Below, piece by piece: positions 7,056-14,093 of a stretch of 38,971 bases of DNA. The notes beneath the pieces were generated by a model, which was given only the letters and a program-made list of their open reading frames with translations, was not told the DNA's origin and did not search any database. The stretch covers positions 1-38,971 of IMG/VR virus record IMGVR_UViG_3300020219_000029; one strand, 5' to 3'. Each line of letters starts with the position of its first letter. Within the stretch, counting starts at the first letter, position 1. A program made the position numbers and the translations under genes. The stretch is from a virus.

Positions 7056-8684
7056 ATGAGTAGATCAGAAACAATGAAACTGGTTGCCGAACTAAAGGCA
7101 GCAGGTGAGGATGCTGAGTTCTACCCGACTACTGACGAGATTATTCGCAAAGTCGCGCGGGACATTGACAAGACTCAAGATAACAATCGGCACGAAAGAT
7201 TGAAGTCAGTGCTCGACATCGGCGCTGGTGACGGTCGCGTACTAAAGGCCATCCAAAAGTTCCTGAAGTCGCGAGAGCTTCATGTAGACTGCTACGCGAT
7301 CGAAAAGGCAATCCACCACCTGTCGAACATGCCGAAGGATATCACAGTCATCGGCACTGACTTTGAGCAGCAGACGCTCGTTGACAAGCCAGTGAGCGTG
7401 ATCTTCTGCAATCCTCCTTACAGCGAGTTTGAACAATGGGTGATGCGGATCGTCCGTGAGGCGTCCACTGCATACGTTTATCTGGTGATACCTCGTCGCT
7501 GGCGTGATTCAATTGAGATCAAGCGAGCAATTGAGGCTCGGCTGGGTGAAGTGACATCACTGGGTGAGTTTGACTTCGAGAATGCCGATCGCAAGGCGCA
7601 GGCAAAGGTTGAGGTCGTTCGCATTGAATTCGGCTACGAGAAGCGAGACGCCTTCAGGTCAGTGATCGAAGACATGCTCCCGGAACTTGATGTCTTCGAC
7701 GTTGAGCTTGAGCCTGACGTCGTGGATCTGCATCAGGATATGATCAGCGGAAGCAAGAACCTCGTTGAGGCGCTGACGGACGCCTATGACGCAGAACTCG
7801 TCAAGATGGTCGAGAACTATCGGGCGGCGATGCGAATTGACGCCCATGTGTTAAAAGAGCTCGGCGTCACGAAAGACAGGGTGCTGGATGGTATCAAACT
7901 GAAGATTAAAGGGCTGAAGAACAAATACTGGAAAGCCCTGTTCAATGAAATAGACACGATCACGCAGCGCTTGGCAACAAAGCAGCGCAATTCGTTCCTT
8001 GAATCACTGAAGGACAAGGTCTCGATCGACTTCACGGCGAATAACGTCTACTCAATCCTGATCTGGGTGAGCAAGTGGGCAAACGACTTCTTTGACGAGC
8101 AGTTGATCGAGCTGTTCATGGCGCTGAGTACAGATAGTTGCGTGGTGAAGTACAAGAGCAACGATCGCGTGTGGACAAAAGCGGGCTGGAGATACCTGCG
8201 AGGTGAGGAAACCGATCCGACGCACTACAAACTGGAGTATCGAATCGTCCTGTCTCGCGGCGGAATTTGCACGAGCGACTACGGGTTTGAGCGTGATCAG
8301 CATCGCGGGCTTCAATCAAGCTCCTTCGAAATTCTGAAAGACATCGTCACAGTCGCAAACAATCTCGGGTTTCCATGCAAGGATAGCCCGAAGAACTATC
8401 AGTGGGAGTCAAACAAGCAGAACACGCTGATTTTGAGTAACGGCAAGCCACTGGTCGCTGTACGGGCATTTAAGAACGGCAATATGCACCTGCACTTCGA
8501 TCCAAAGGTGATGCTGGCAATCAACGTGGAAGCTGGTCGGCTGCTGAAGTGGATACGCAACCCTGCTGAGGCATGTTCTGAAATGGGATTGCAAGGCGAC
8601 GATGCAAAGCAGGTTGCGGAAATGTTTGGTTCGTCGTTCCGGATTACGCCGGACTCAGGGTTCTTGAGACTGACGGCAGGTTAA
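7056..8684 (+). CDS. SAM-dependent methyltransferase fused to DUF4942
   Basis: A 542-residue, two-part protein. Residues 50-60 hold the SAM-binding motif SVLDIGAGDG and residues 119-122 the NPPY catalytic motif of N6-adenine (DNA or rRNA/protein) methyltransferases. From about residue 235 the sequence fits DUF4942, a domain seen with such methyltransferases on phages and conjugative elements (VLDGIKLKIKGLKNKYWKAL and NNVYSILIWVSKW regions). It is probably a second orphan DNA methyltransferase with DUF4942 for target recognition or DNA binding. It starts after a terminator and has GGAGG upstream, so it needs its own promoter or read-through. Confidence 0.8.
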   Translation: MSRSETMKLVAELKAAGEDAEFYPTTDEIIRKVARDIDKTQDNNRHERLKSVLDIGAGDGRVLKAIQKFLKSRELHVDCYAIEKAIHHLSNMPKDITVIGTDFEQQTLVDKPVSVIFCNPPYSEFEQWVMRIVREASTAYVYLVIPRRWRDSIEIKRAIEARLGEVTSLGEFDFENADRKAQAKVEVVRIEFGYEKRDAFRSVIEDMLPELDVFDVELEPDVVDLHQDMISGSKNLVEALTDAYDAELVKMVENYRAAMRIDAHVLKELGVTKDRVLDGIKLKIKGLKNKYWKALFNEIDTITQRLATKQRNSFLESLKDKVSIDFTANNVYSILIWVSKWANDFFDEQLIELFMALSTDSCVVKYKSNDRVWTKAGWRYLRGEETDPTHYKLEYRIVLSRGGICTSDYGFERDQHRGLQSSSFEILKDIVTVANNLGFPCKDSPKNYQWESNKQNTLILSNGKPLVAVRAFKNGNMHLHFDPKVMLAINVEAGRLLKWIRNPAEACSEMGLQGDDAKQVAEMFGSSFRITPDSGFLRLTAG

Positions 8685-8730
8685 TTGATAAGCGGGCTCT
8701 AAACGCAAATTTTTCAATAATGGGGTAAAC

Positions 8731-9324
8731 ATGAAACGCATAGCAATAGCAGAGATGCCATCGCACGCAAGAATCCATTTCGAAGGCATGATGCAAAACA
8801 GTGTAATGCCATTACTTAGTGGTCTGCACATGATGTTGTTCGATCAACTTGAATTCGATAAATATGACATCCAGTTTCGTCAAGAGGAATCACAAACGTA
8901 TAAAAATGATGGCAACACGCCAGCAGCAGCGACGACGTATTCGACGCTCTGGGTTATTCCATTATGGCGAGAAAAAAGTGAAAACAATGAGTGGCATTCT
9001 TGGTCGAACGGAACCGGGCATTCGGCGATTTACATCCATGCGTCCGTTCAGTTTCGCAATAGCGACAACAAGCAAACGTGGCATGACAATTCATCGCTGT
9101 CGTTCGCGCCTGTGATACCAGATCCCGGTAAAACATCGTCACTGGAAAGGTTGTGCTACACGACAAGAGGCTCTTCGTTCGGAATGACTGAGGCGGTGTT
9201 TGTGCGGCTCGCCTGGTTGGTTGATCAAGCACAGCGTGATCATAATTTAGACGTGTATGCACGCCGTATTTGGGGTGCAGTGCAGTCGGCAGGAAATACT
9301 TCAGCAAAGAAAATGATCCAATGA
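8731..9324 (+). CDS. Unknown protein
   Basis: A 197-residue soluble protein with no motif I can name. It is rich in Trp, His and Ser in the middle (WSNGTGHSAIYIHASVQF), suggesting a beta-sheet domain, with helical ends. ATG 8731 follows GGGGT. Its stop overlaps the next gene's start (ATGATGA), so the two are translationally coupled. Confidence 0.55.
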   Translation: MKRIAIAEMPSHARIHFEGMMQNSVMPLLSGLHMMLFDQLEFDKYDIQFRQEESQTYKNDGNTPAAATTYSTLWVIPLWREKSENNEWHSWSNGTGHSAIYIHASVQFRNSDNKQTWHDNSSLSFAPVIPDPGKTSSLERLCYTTRGSSFGMTEAVFVRLAWLVDQAQRDHNLDVYARRIWGAVQSAGNTSAKKMIQ

Positions 9325-9518
9325 TGACACTATTCACGGTTCTGTTTTTTATGGCTTGCGGCTGGTTGCTGTGTGCAGTATTGATCGGAATTTACCTGAT
9401 TTGGATGAATGAGTCTTTCAGGCAGGATCAGGGAGGCGCAGTAGTTTTGGTGTTGACCTTACTGATGTTTCCCTCCGTCGTTTTAGGCGGTGTGATCGGT
9501 TACGTATTCTTCTGTTGA
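9321..9518 (+). CDS. Small two-span membrane protein
   Basis: A 65-residue protein with two hydrophobic spans (about residues 3-26 and 39-63) separated by a short polar loop (MNESFRQDQGG). ATG 9321 overlaps the stop of the previous gene by 4 bases. Size and topology fit a holin-like or membrane-remodelling phage protein, but no endolysin is adjacent, so the role remains open. Confidence 0.55.
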   Translation: MMTLFTVLFFMACGWLLCAVLIGIYLIWMNESFRQDQGGAVVLVLTLLMFPSVVLGGVIGYVFFC

Positions 9519-9540
9519 ATGTCCGGATTGAGCAAAAACC

Positions 9541-9564
9541 CCGAGTTCGAATCTCGGCCCGCAT
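9541..9564 (+). other. tRNA T-arm and 3' acceptor remnant (possible attP core)
   Basis: CCGAG TTCGAAT CTCGG is a perfect T-stem with canonical T-loop, followed by CCCGCAT as a 3' acceptor strand. No matching 5' acceptor (ATGCGGG) lies within a tRNA length upstream, and the D-arm is missing, so this is not a working tRNA. A tRNA 3' end in a phage genome often marks an attachment site; no integrase is visible in the window. Confidence 0.5.
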
Positions 9565-9579
9565 GTTTGAAAGAAGTTT

Positions 9580-9957
9580 ATGCCAAGCGAAGTCACAATT
9601 GATATCACAGTCATCGAGTGCAAGCGGAATTCCGTGTACATTCTCACGCGAGCGCAGGTGGATCAGCTTACGGCAGGAACGCTGGTATTCCTCGATGAGA
9701 CGAACGGTTCAGAGTTGGTGCCGAATCCGCAAAGTGTGTGGCATGGCAGCGATGGGGCAAAATGTTTCGCGTTTAAGATGCGAACATGCCTGTTGGCACT
9801 GATATCTCAATGCGTGCATGAAGAAACTATCGAATGCCAATTCTGTAAAGGTAGTGGCAAGGTTCGCACGCCTGGGTTTCTGAAGACACTAGTGCCATGT
9901 GGTTTTTGCGAGCAGAGTGGGCGTCTACCAACGACAGGAAGTGTTGATAATGGCTGA
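9580..9957 (+). CDS. Protein with DnaJ-type Cys motifs
   Basis: A 125-residue protein. The C-terminal quarter has two CxxCxGxG-like motifs, CQFCKGSGKV and CGFCEQSGRL, the pattern of the DnaJ zinc-binding region, which would bind one zinc ion. The N-terminal part is beta-prone and unassigned. It overlaps the next gene by 8 bases, suggesting coupled expression with the DUF5131 protein. Start ATG 9580 has GAAAGAAG upstream, an average site. Function unknown. Confidence 0.6.
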   Translation: MPSEVTIDITVIECKRNSVYILTRAQVDQLTAGTLVFLDETNGSELVPNPQSVWHGSDGAKCFAFKMRTCLLALISQCVHEETIECQFCKGSGKVRTPGFLKTLVPCGFCEQSGRLPTTGSVDNG

Positions 9958-10990
9958 GAACAGCAAAATCGAGTGGACTGATCACACTTTTAATCACGTA
10001 ATCGGATGCTCAAAGGTCTCACCAGCCTGCCATAATTGCTACGCTGAACGCGACATGGATCATCATTGGAAAAAGGCGAAGTGGGGGCCGCAAGGAACGC
10101 GCGTGATGACCGCAGATTCGTATTGGGGCAATCCGATTAAGTGGAATCGTGATGCTGAGGCGTCAGGGGTTAGGTGGCGTGTGTTCTGCGCGTCGCTTGC
10201 TGATGTGTTCGAAGATTGGAGCGGTCCGATCACTGGGCCGAAAGGAAAGTACCTCGTCCATACGACTGATGGCTGGCAGGAAGAAAACACAGAGCAGCAC
10301 GAAAGTTGTTCTCGTGTCACAATGGATGACGTTCGCCGCCGCTTGTTTCGGCTGATCGACGCGACTCCTAATCTTGACTGGCAGTTGCTGACGAAACGTC
10401 CGAAGAACATCATGAGGATGTGGACGATTCCAGAAAACGGTCGAGACCCCGGAGATCCGCAGTATCTCCTGCGTGAAAACGTGTGGCTCGGTGTGTCTGT
10501 CGAATCAGCGAAGTATCTGCCACGGATCGATGCGCTGAAAGCCTGCGGGGAATTGGCTTCCGTCCTGTTTCTGTCGTGCGAACCGTTGTTGGGTGCGATG
10601 CCGACAGTCGGCGAACATCTGGACGGAATCGACTGGCTGATTGCCGGGGGGGAATCAGGACCAAACTCCAGACTAAGTCACCCGGACTGGTTCAGGGCGA
10701 TTCGCGATCAGTGTGTCGCTGCTGACGTGAAATTCCTGTTCAAGCAATGGGGAGCACATCTTCCATTCGCCGAAAGTTCTCCGTGCCTGCATTGGGTCAC
10801 GGCACATGCAGAAGACGGCGGCAGAGAATATCTTGGCGCGACGATCAATGGTAAGAAATACTCTGCCGACAAGATCACGCATGACGCTCTCAGCGAAACT
10901 GTGTACGTCAGAGTCGGAAAGAAAGCAGCAGGTCGGTTGCTTGATGGCGTCACTCACGATGGGTTTCCAGTAGGGGTTCAGAAAGGGTAA
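9950..10990 (+). CDS. Phage Gp37/Gp68 family protein (DUF5131)
   Basis: A 346-residue protein with the hallmark opening KIEWTDHTFNHVIGCSKVS and a three-Cys cluster (Cys 20, 27, 30: C-x6-C-x-x-C in GCSKVSPACHNCYAER). Later segments (FLSCEPLLG, WLIAGGESGPNSR, VKFLFKQWG) are typical of the family. The Cys cluster suggests an iron-sulfur site and a radical-SAM-like fold, though the reaction is not established. Family members often pair with a three-Cys-motif partner methyltransferase; none is adjacent here. ATG 9950 is chosen as the start that matches the family N-terminus. Confidence 0.88.
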   Translation: MAENSKIEWTDHTFNHVIGCSKVSPACHNCYAERDMDHHWKKAKWGPQGTRVMTADSYWGNPIKWNRDAEASGVRWRVFCASLADVFEDWSGPITGPKGKYLVHTTDGWQEENTEQHESCSRVTMDDVRRRLFRLIDATPNLDWQLLTKRPKNIMRMWTIPENGRDPGDPQYLLRENVWLGVSVESAKYLPRIDALKACGELASVLFLSCEPLLGAMPTVGEHLDGIDWLIAGGESGPNSRLSHPDWFRAIRDQCVAADVKFLFKQWGAHLPFAESSPCLHWVTAHAEDGGREYLGATINGKKYSADKITHDALSETVYVRVGKKAAGRLLDGVTHDGFPVGVQKG

Positions 10991-10995
10991 GTGAA

Positions 10996-11313
10996 ATGAG
11001 TGGTGGACACTATGAATACAAATGCTTCGAAGTCTCACGGTTCGCTGAACTGGTTGAGATGGACGTGAAATCTCGCCAGGAGAAACGCGATATCGATCAA
11101 GGAGGAGGCTACGTTTACACGCAAGAGGCTCTACCGAAACCGTTACTGGACAAAATGCAGGCGTTTTCGGACGTGATGAAAATCTGCGGATCGATGGCCA
11201 GGGATATCGAGTGGTTCATGTCTGGTGATACGGGAGAAGACAAAACGATTGCGGACCTGCACAAAGGTCTGACTGAAATCGGCGGAATAATCGACAGGCA
11301 TTACTCAGTATGA
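10996..11313 (+). CDS. Conserved phage hypothetical protein
   Basis: A 105-residue protein beginning MSGGHYEYKCFEVSRFA, a beginning I associate with small phage proteins of unknown role. It is helical in the second half, with a charged surface and no membrane span. It follows the DUF5131 gene by 5 bases and is probably in the same operon. Ribosome site GGGTAAGTGAA is weak. Confidence 0.6.
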   Translation: MSGGHYEYKCFEVSRFAELVEMDVKSRQEKRDIDQGGGYVYTQEALPKPLLDKMQAFSDVMKICGSMARDIEWFMSGDTGEDKTIADLHKGLTEIGGIIDRHYSV

Positions 11314-11351
11314 CCGCGAACGTTCGATGATTTAGTATTAAAGGTAATCGA

Positions 11352-11609
11352 ATGCGTAAAAGAGAAAACTCGCAACCAGAAAATGCAGACGAATCAGAGA
11401 ACGCTGATTGTGATCCTTGCACCACATGCGAAAATACTGACAGGAACGAGTGCAAGTGTCCACAAGACTGCCATGATTGCAACCAAAGCCTATGGCTGAA
11501 AGACGGATATGATTGGCCGACTGGGCGTGTACGATGTTGGTCGTGTCAGAACGATCGGATCAAAACACTCGAGGACGCATTGAGCAGGATCGCTTCAACC
11601 GGCAATTGA
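11352..11609 (+). CDS. Small Cys-rich acidic protein
   Basis: An 85-residue protein with ten Cys. They fall into a CDPCTTC motif, a C-x-CPQDC-x-x-C cluster and a final CWSC, all suited to zinc binding. The first 20 residues are acidic and disordered (ENSQPENADESENAD). I do not recognise it; a zinc-stabilised protein-interaction module is a fair description. Ribosome site AAAGG precedes ATG 11352. Confidence 0.55.
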   Translation: MRKRENSQPENADESENADCDPCTTCENTDRNECKCPQDCHDCNQSLWLKDGYDWPTGRVRCWSCQNDRIKTLEDALSRIASTGN

Positions 11610-11637
11610 GTGAGTCAGAAATTGATATGGAGATGTT

Positions 11638-11884
11638 ATGGGGTTCTATACAAAAGTGCTGGCTGATTCACGTACGCTGAATGGAAGCCGGTTGACGACG
11701 GTTGAAATGGTGTATCCACGGATGGTGCATGCAGAAGCGTTAAGACATCGAGCGTTCTCACCAAACGTGGCATCCAGCAATCGCTGTCGATGAGCCTGTA
11801 AGCAAGGCCGATCACAAGGGCGGAAACTTCGGCGCGGGATGGATTCAGTTTCGTAAGTTGTTTGCAGGCGAGTTCACCGAATAG
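11638..11884 (+). pseudogene. thyX: Decayed flavin-dependent thymidylate synthase
   Basis: The first 51 codons match the N-terminus of ThyX, including LTTVEMVYPRMVHAEALRHR and FSPNVASSNR, which correspond to the RHR-x7-S signature region that binds FAD and dUMP. The frame then stops at 11791. In the +1 frame the sequence continues and ends with GNFGAGWIQFRKLFAGE, which looks like the usual ThyX C-terminus (GNF-x-GW-x-Q-x-RK). The middle 100 or more codons, with the rest of the active site, are missing. So an internal deletion plus frameshift has killed the gene. It has a good GGAG site and is followed by a terminator. Confidence 0.8.
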
Positions 11885-11912
11885 CAATCAATAAATCGAA
11901 CGAACAACCACA

Positions 11913-11949
11913 ATGCACAGTAACACGCCTGATGTTACCGTGCATTTTT
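11913..11949 (+). terminator. Intrinsic terminator
   Basis: ATGCAC-A-GTAACA pairs with TGTTAC-C-GTGCAT (one mismatch), 7-base loop, followed by TTTT. It separates the decayed thyX from the cas12m leader. Confidence 0.85.
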
Positions 11950-12028
11950 CGTTTTCCGAATAGTTTCGAAAACTTTCGTATATGTCACAGAATTGTCTGC
12001 CGGGGCGTCTACATGTGGCGTATCAATG
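11950..12028 (+). repeat. 79-base direct repeat, copy 2 (cas12m leader)
   Basis: About 91% identical to 6141-6219. Here it ends in GTATCAATG and runs straight into a near-perfect CRISPR repeat. It may be the leader of the system. Confidence 0.85.
11977..11990 (+). promoter_or_regulatory. Promoter-like motif, copy 6 (cas12m)
   Basis: CGTATATGTCACAG, 135 bases before the cas12m start. The long leader contains two CRISPR repeat copies. It probably drives cas12m and the array as one transcript, since no other promoter-like motif lies before the array. Confidence 0.55.
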
Positions 12029-12097
12029 GTATCAATGCCTACTCAGTGGCTTCGTAACAGAGACTTAAACGCCTACTCAGTGGCTTCGTAACTGAGA
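12029..12097 (+). repeat. Two CRISPR repeat copies in the cas12m 5' leader
   Basis: 12029-12064 is a full 36-base repeat with one change (T to A in the 3' arm of the hairpin stem). Five to six bases later, 12071-12097 carries 27 bases identical to the repeat's 3' portion, with an intact CTCAGT/ACTGAG stem. Its end lies 3 bases before the GGGGTG ribosome site and 14 bases before the GTG start of cas12m. There is no room for a spacer between them. The position suggests control of cas12m translation or mRNA stability by its own product. Confidence 0.9.
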
Positions 12098-12111
12098 ACT
12101 GGGGTGAAATA

Positions 12112-14076
12112 GTGGCTATACTAAACTGGTGTTACGGGGCAAAAGCGCCAACTCAAAACGCATCTATGGTTGATCAGCAAATCTGGCTGGCGCACCGATA
12201 TAAAAACAAACTGATCGAGATCGATAACGCCAGACGACAAAAGGCGTCACTGTCTGCGATGTCACTGTATCCACAGTTCGATGTCGCGATGAAATCATAC
12301 TCTGCCGCATGTGTCGTATTGGACGCAGCGTATGCGGCTGTCAAGGCAGCACGGTCGAAAGCAAAAAAGCGGATCGATGCGACTGACGAACAGCAGGCGG
12401 CTATCGATGCCGCAAAAGCGTCGCGTAAATCCGCAGCAAAAAACATGCAGGAACATAAATCCACAGCATGGAAGATTTTGGCCGAGGCGCAGAAGCCATA
12501 TCGTGACATAGCCGAGTCGGTCACGGAGATCCCAGATGGTGCAACAGACACGCATCGGAAAAAACTGATCCGCGACAGATACCTCCAAATGCTGGAAGAT
12601 GCAGGTCTTTCATCCGGCGAACAGGAACATTCTATCGCAGTGAAACGTGAACGCAATAAGTGTGGCTGTTACTGGGGGACGTACCTGATCGTTGAAGATG
12701 CAATGAAAGACATACATAAAGGCGCACCAGCTAAGTTCAGACGGTTCGAAGGTGACGGATCTATCGCCGTCCAATTGCAGGGTGGACTCACATACGTAGA
12801 CGCAATCGCTGGCACCGACACACGATTACGACTGTATCTGCCAAAACTCACAGAGCGTATGGCTGTCACTGGATGCGATAGTGGCCTGGACGCAGTCGGT
12901 GAGGCATGGATTCGCATCGGAACTGAGAACAACAAACCAGTGTGGTCCGTTGTTCCGTTCTGTTATCACCGTGAAATCCCACCTGATGCTGTAATCAAAT
13001 GGGCATTTATTGATCGGAAGCGAGTTGGCTTGCATGATCATCACACGCTGCGATTAACGATAGCCACGACGATGGATCGTCATGCGACGGATGCGACGGC
13101 CAAATGTGCTATCCATTGTGGCCACAGGATGGTAAGTGGCGGATTGCGAGTTGCCACTGCGCTGACAGATACAGGGATTCAGGAACTCATTATTCCGTCA
13201 GACGAGGTCGATCGTTTTGCTGAATCGTACAACCTCGTGGCTATTCGAGATTCGGTGTCTCACGACGTGTATGCTGAGTTCGTGGACTGGATTCGCACGA
13301 TTAAGGCGAATGAGTGGTTCGACACGCAGACAGAGACAATCGCGCATTGGCAGGGAGCGAATCGGCTTAATCGTCTCGTAAGGCTATGGCGTGATAATCG
13401 TTTTGAGGCTGATTCAGAATCTGCCTCGCATATGCCAGAAACATTGAGTTGGGCGATGTCGAAGTTGTCAGAATATAACGCAACGTCTGGCTATCATCCA
13501 GTGAATCCAGATGACCTGTCAACCGTGTATGGATTGATGGAGTTTTGGCGTCGGTTCGACAAGCATCTCCTGGAATGGGCTGCAAACTCCAAGCGGAAAT
13601 GCGGTAAGAGACGGGAGCAACTGTTTCGTGGTTTTGTCAAGAATCTTCGGCGTGAAAATAAAACCGCCGTCATAGCGAAGATCGACTGGGCTAAGTTGAG
13701 AGAAAAGCCAGATACTGACGAAGATGACGACGTGTGTACAAACATTCGCCGTCTCGCGGGCGTTGCATCGCCAGGGAGGCTGTCGGAAATCTTGAAGGAG
13801 GTGTTTGGTGGCGACTGTGTGTCAGTAGCATCGAAGGACATAACCAGAGAGTGTAGTGAATGTGGGAAATTGCATGAGTTCGACAGGATGAAGATCGTCA
13901 CAACATGCCGACACTGCGGTGCGGAATATGACCAAGACCATAACGCCGTACGGAACACGATGGCGAGAGGCGATGTGGTGTCACAGAAAAAACAGGAAAA
14001 CGCTGGGAAAAATAACGAAGAAATGGAGAAAAAAAAGAGTGCTCGCAAAGTGCGACGTAACCGCAAGTCTGTATAG
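12112..14076 (+). CDS. cas12m: Cas12m-type CRISPR effector (type V-M), predicted nuclease-inactive
   Basis: A 654-residue RNA-guided DNA-binding protein, close in length to known Cas12m (about 600). Blocks that fit Cas12m include QQIWLAHRYKNKL (22-34), FRRFEGDGSIAVQLQGG (209-225) and WIRIGTENNKPVW (266-278). The RuvC domain is C-terminal: motif I is AIHCGHR (333-339), with His 335 where active enzymes have Asp; the presumed motif II, VIAKIDW (520-526), has Lys 523 near the expected Glu; motif III YDQDHNAVRN (606-615) keeps Asp 607 and Asp 609. A zinc ribbon uses Cys 581, 584, 599 and 602. Known Cas12m binds DNA at TTN-flanked targets, silences without cutting, and processes its own crRNA. The start is GTG with GGGGTG upstream. 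No cas1 or cas2 is present; the array begins 17 bases after the stop. Confidence 0.85.
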   Translation: MAILNWCYGAKAPTQNASMVDQQIWLAHRYKNKLIEIDNARRQKASLSAMSLYPQFDVAMKSYSAACVVLDAAYAAVKAARSKAKKRIDATDEQQAAIDAAKASRKSAAKNMQEHKSTAWKILAEAQKPYRDIAESVTEIPDGATDTHRKKLIRDRYLQMLEDAGLSSGEQEHSIAVKRERNKCGCYWGTYLIVEDAMKDIHKGAPAKFRRFEGDGSIAVQLQGGLTYVDAIAGTDTRLRLYLPKLTERMAVTGCDSGLDAVGEAWIRIGTENNKPVWSVVPFCYHREIPPDAVIKWAFIDRKRVGLHDHHTLRLTIATTMDRHATDATAKCAIHCGHRMVSGGLRVATALTDTGIQELIIPSDEVDRFAESYNLVAIRDSVSHDVYAEFVDWIRTIKANEWFDTQTETIAHWQGANRLNRLVRLWRDNRFEADSESASHMPETLSWAMSKLSEYNATSGYHPVNPDDLSTVYGLMEFWRRFDKHLLEWAANSKRKCGKRREQLFRGFVKNLRRENKTAVIAKIDWAKLREKPDTDEDDDVCTNIRRLAGVASPGRLSEILKEVFGGDCVSVASKDITRECSECGKLHEFDRMKIVTTCRHCGAEYDQDHNAVRNTMARGDVVSQKKQENAGKNNEEMEKKKSARKVRRNRKSV

Positions 14077-14093
14077 TGGTTATGAGTCGTGCT

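Noticed and set aside
9482-9564. Possible complete tRNA with a CTG anticodon (loop TTCTGTT)
   Set aside because: The anticodon-like stem forms, but there is no D-arm and no 5' acceptor strand to pair with CCCGCAT, and the variable region is odd.
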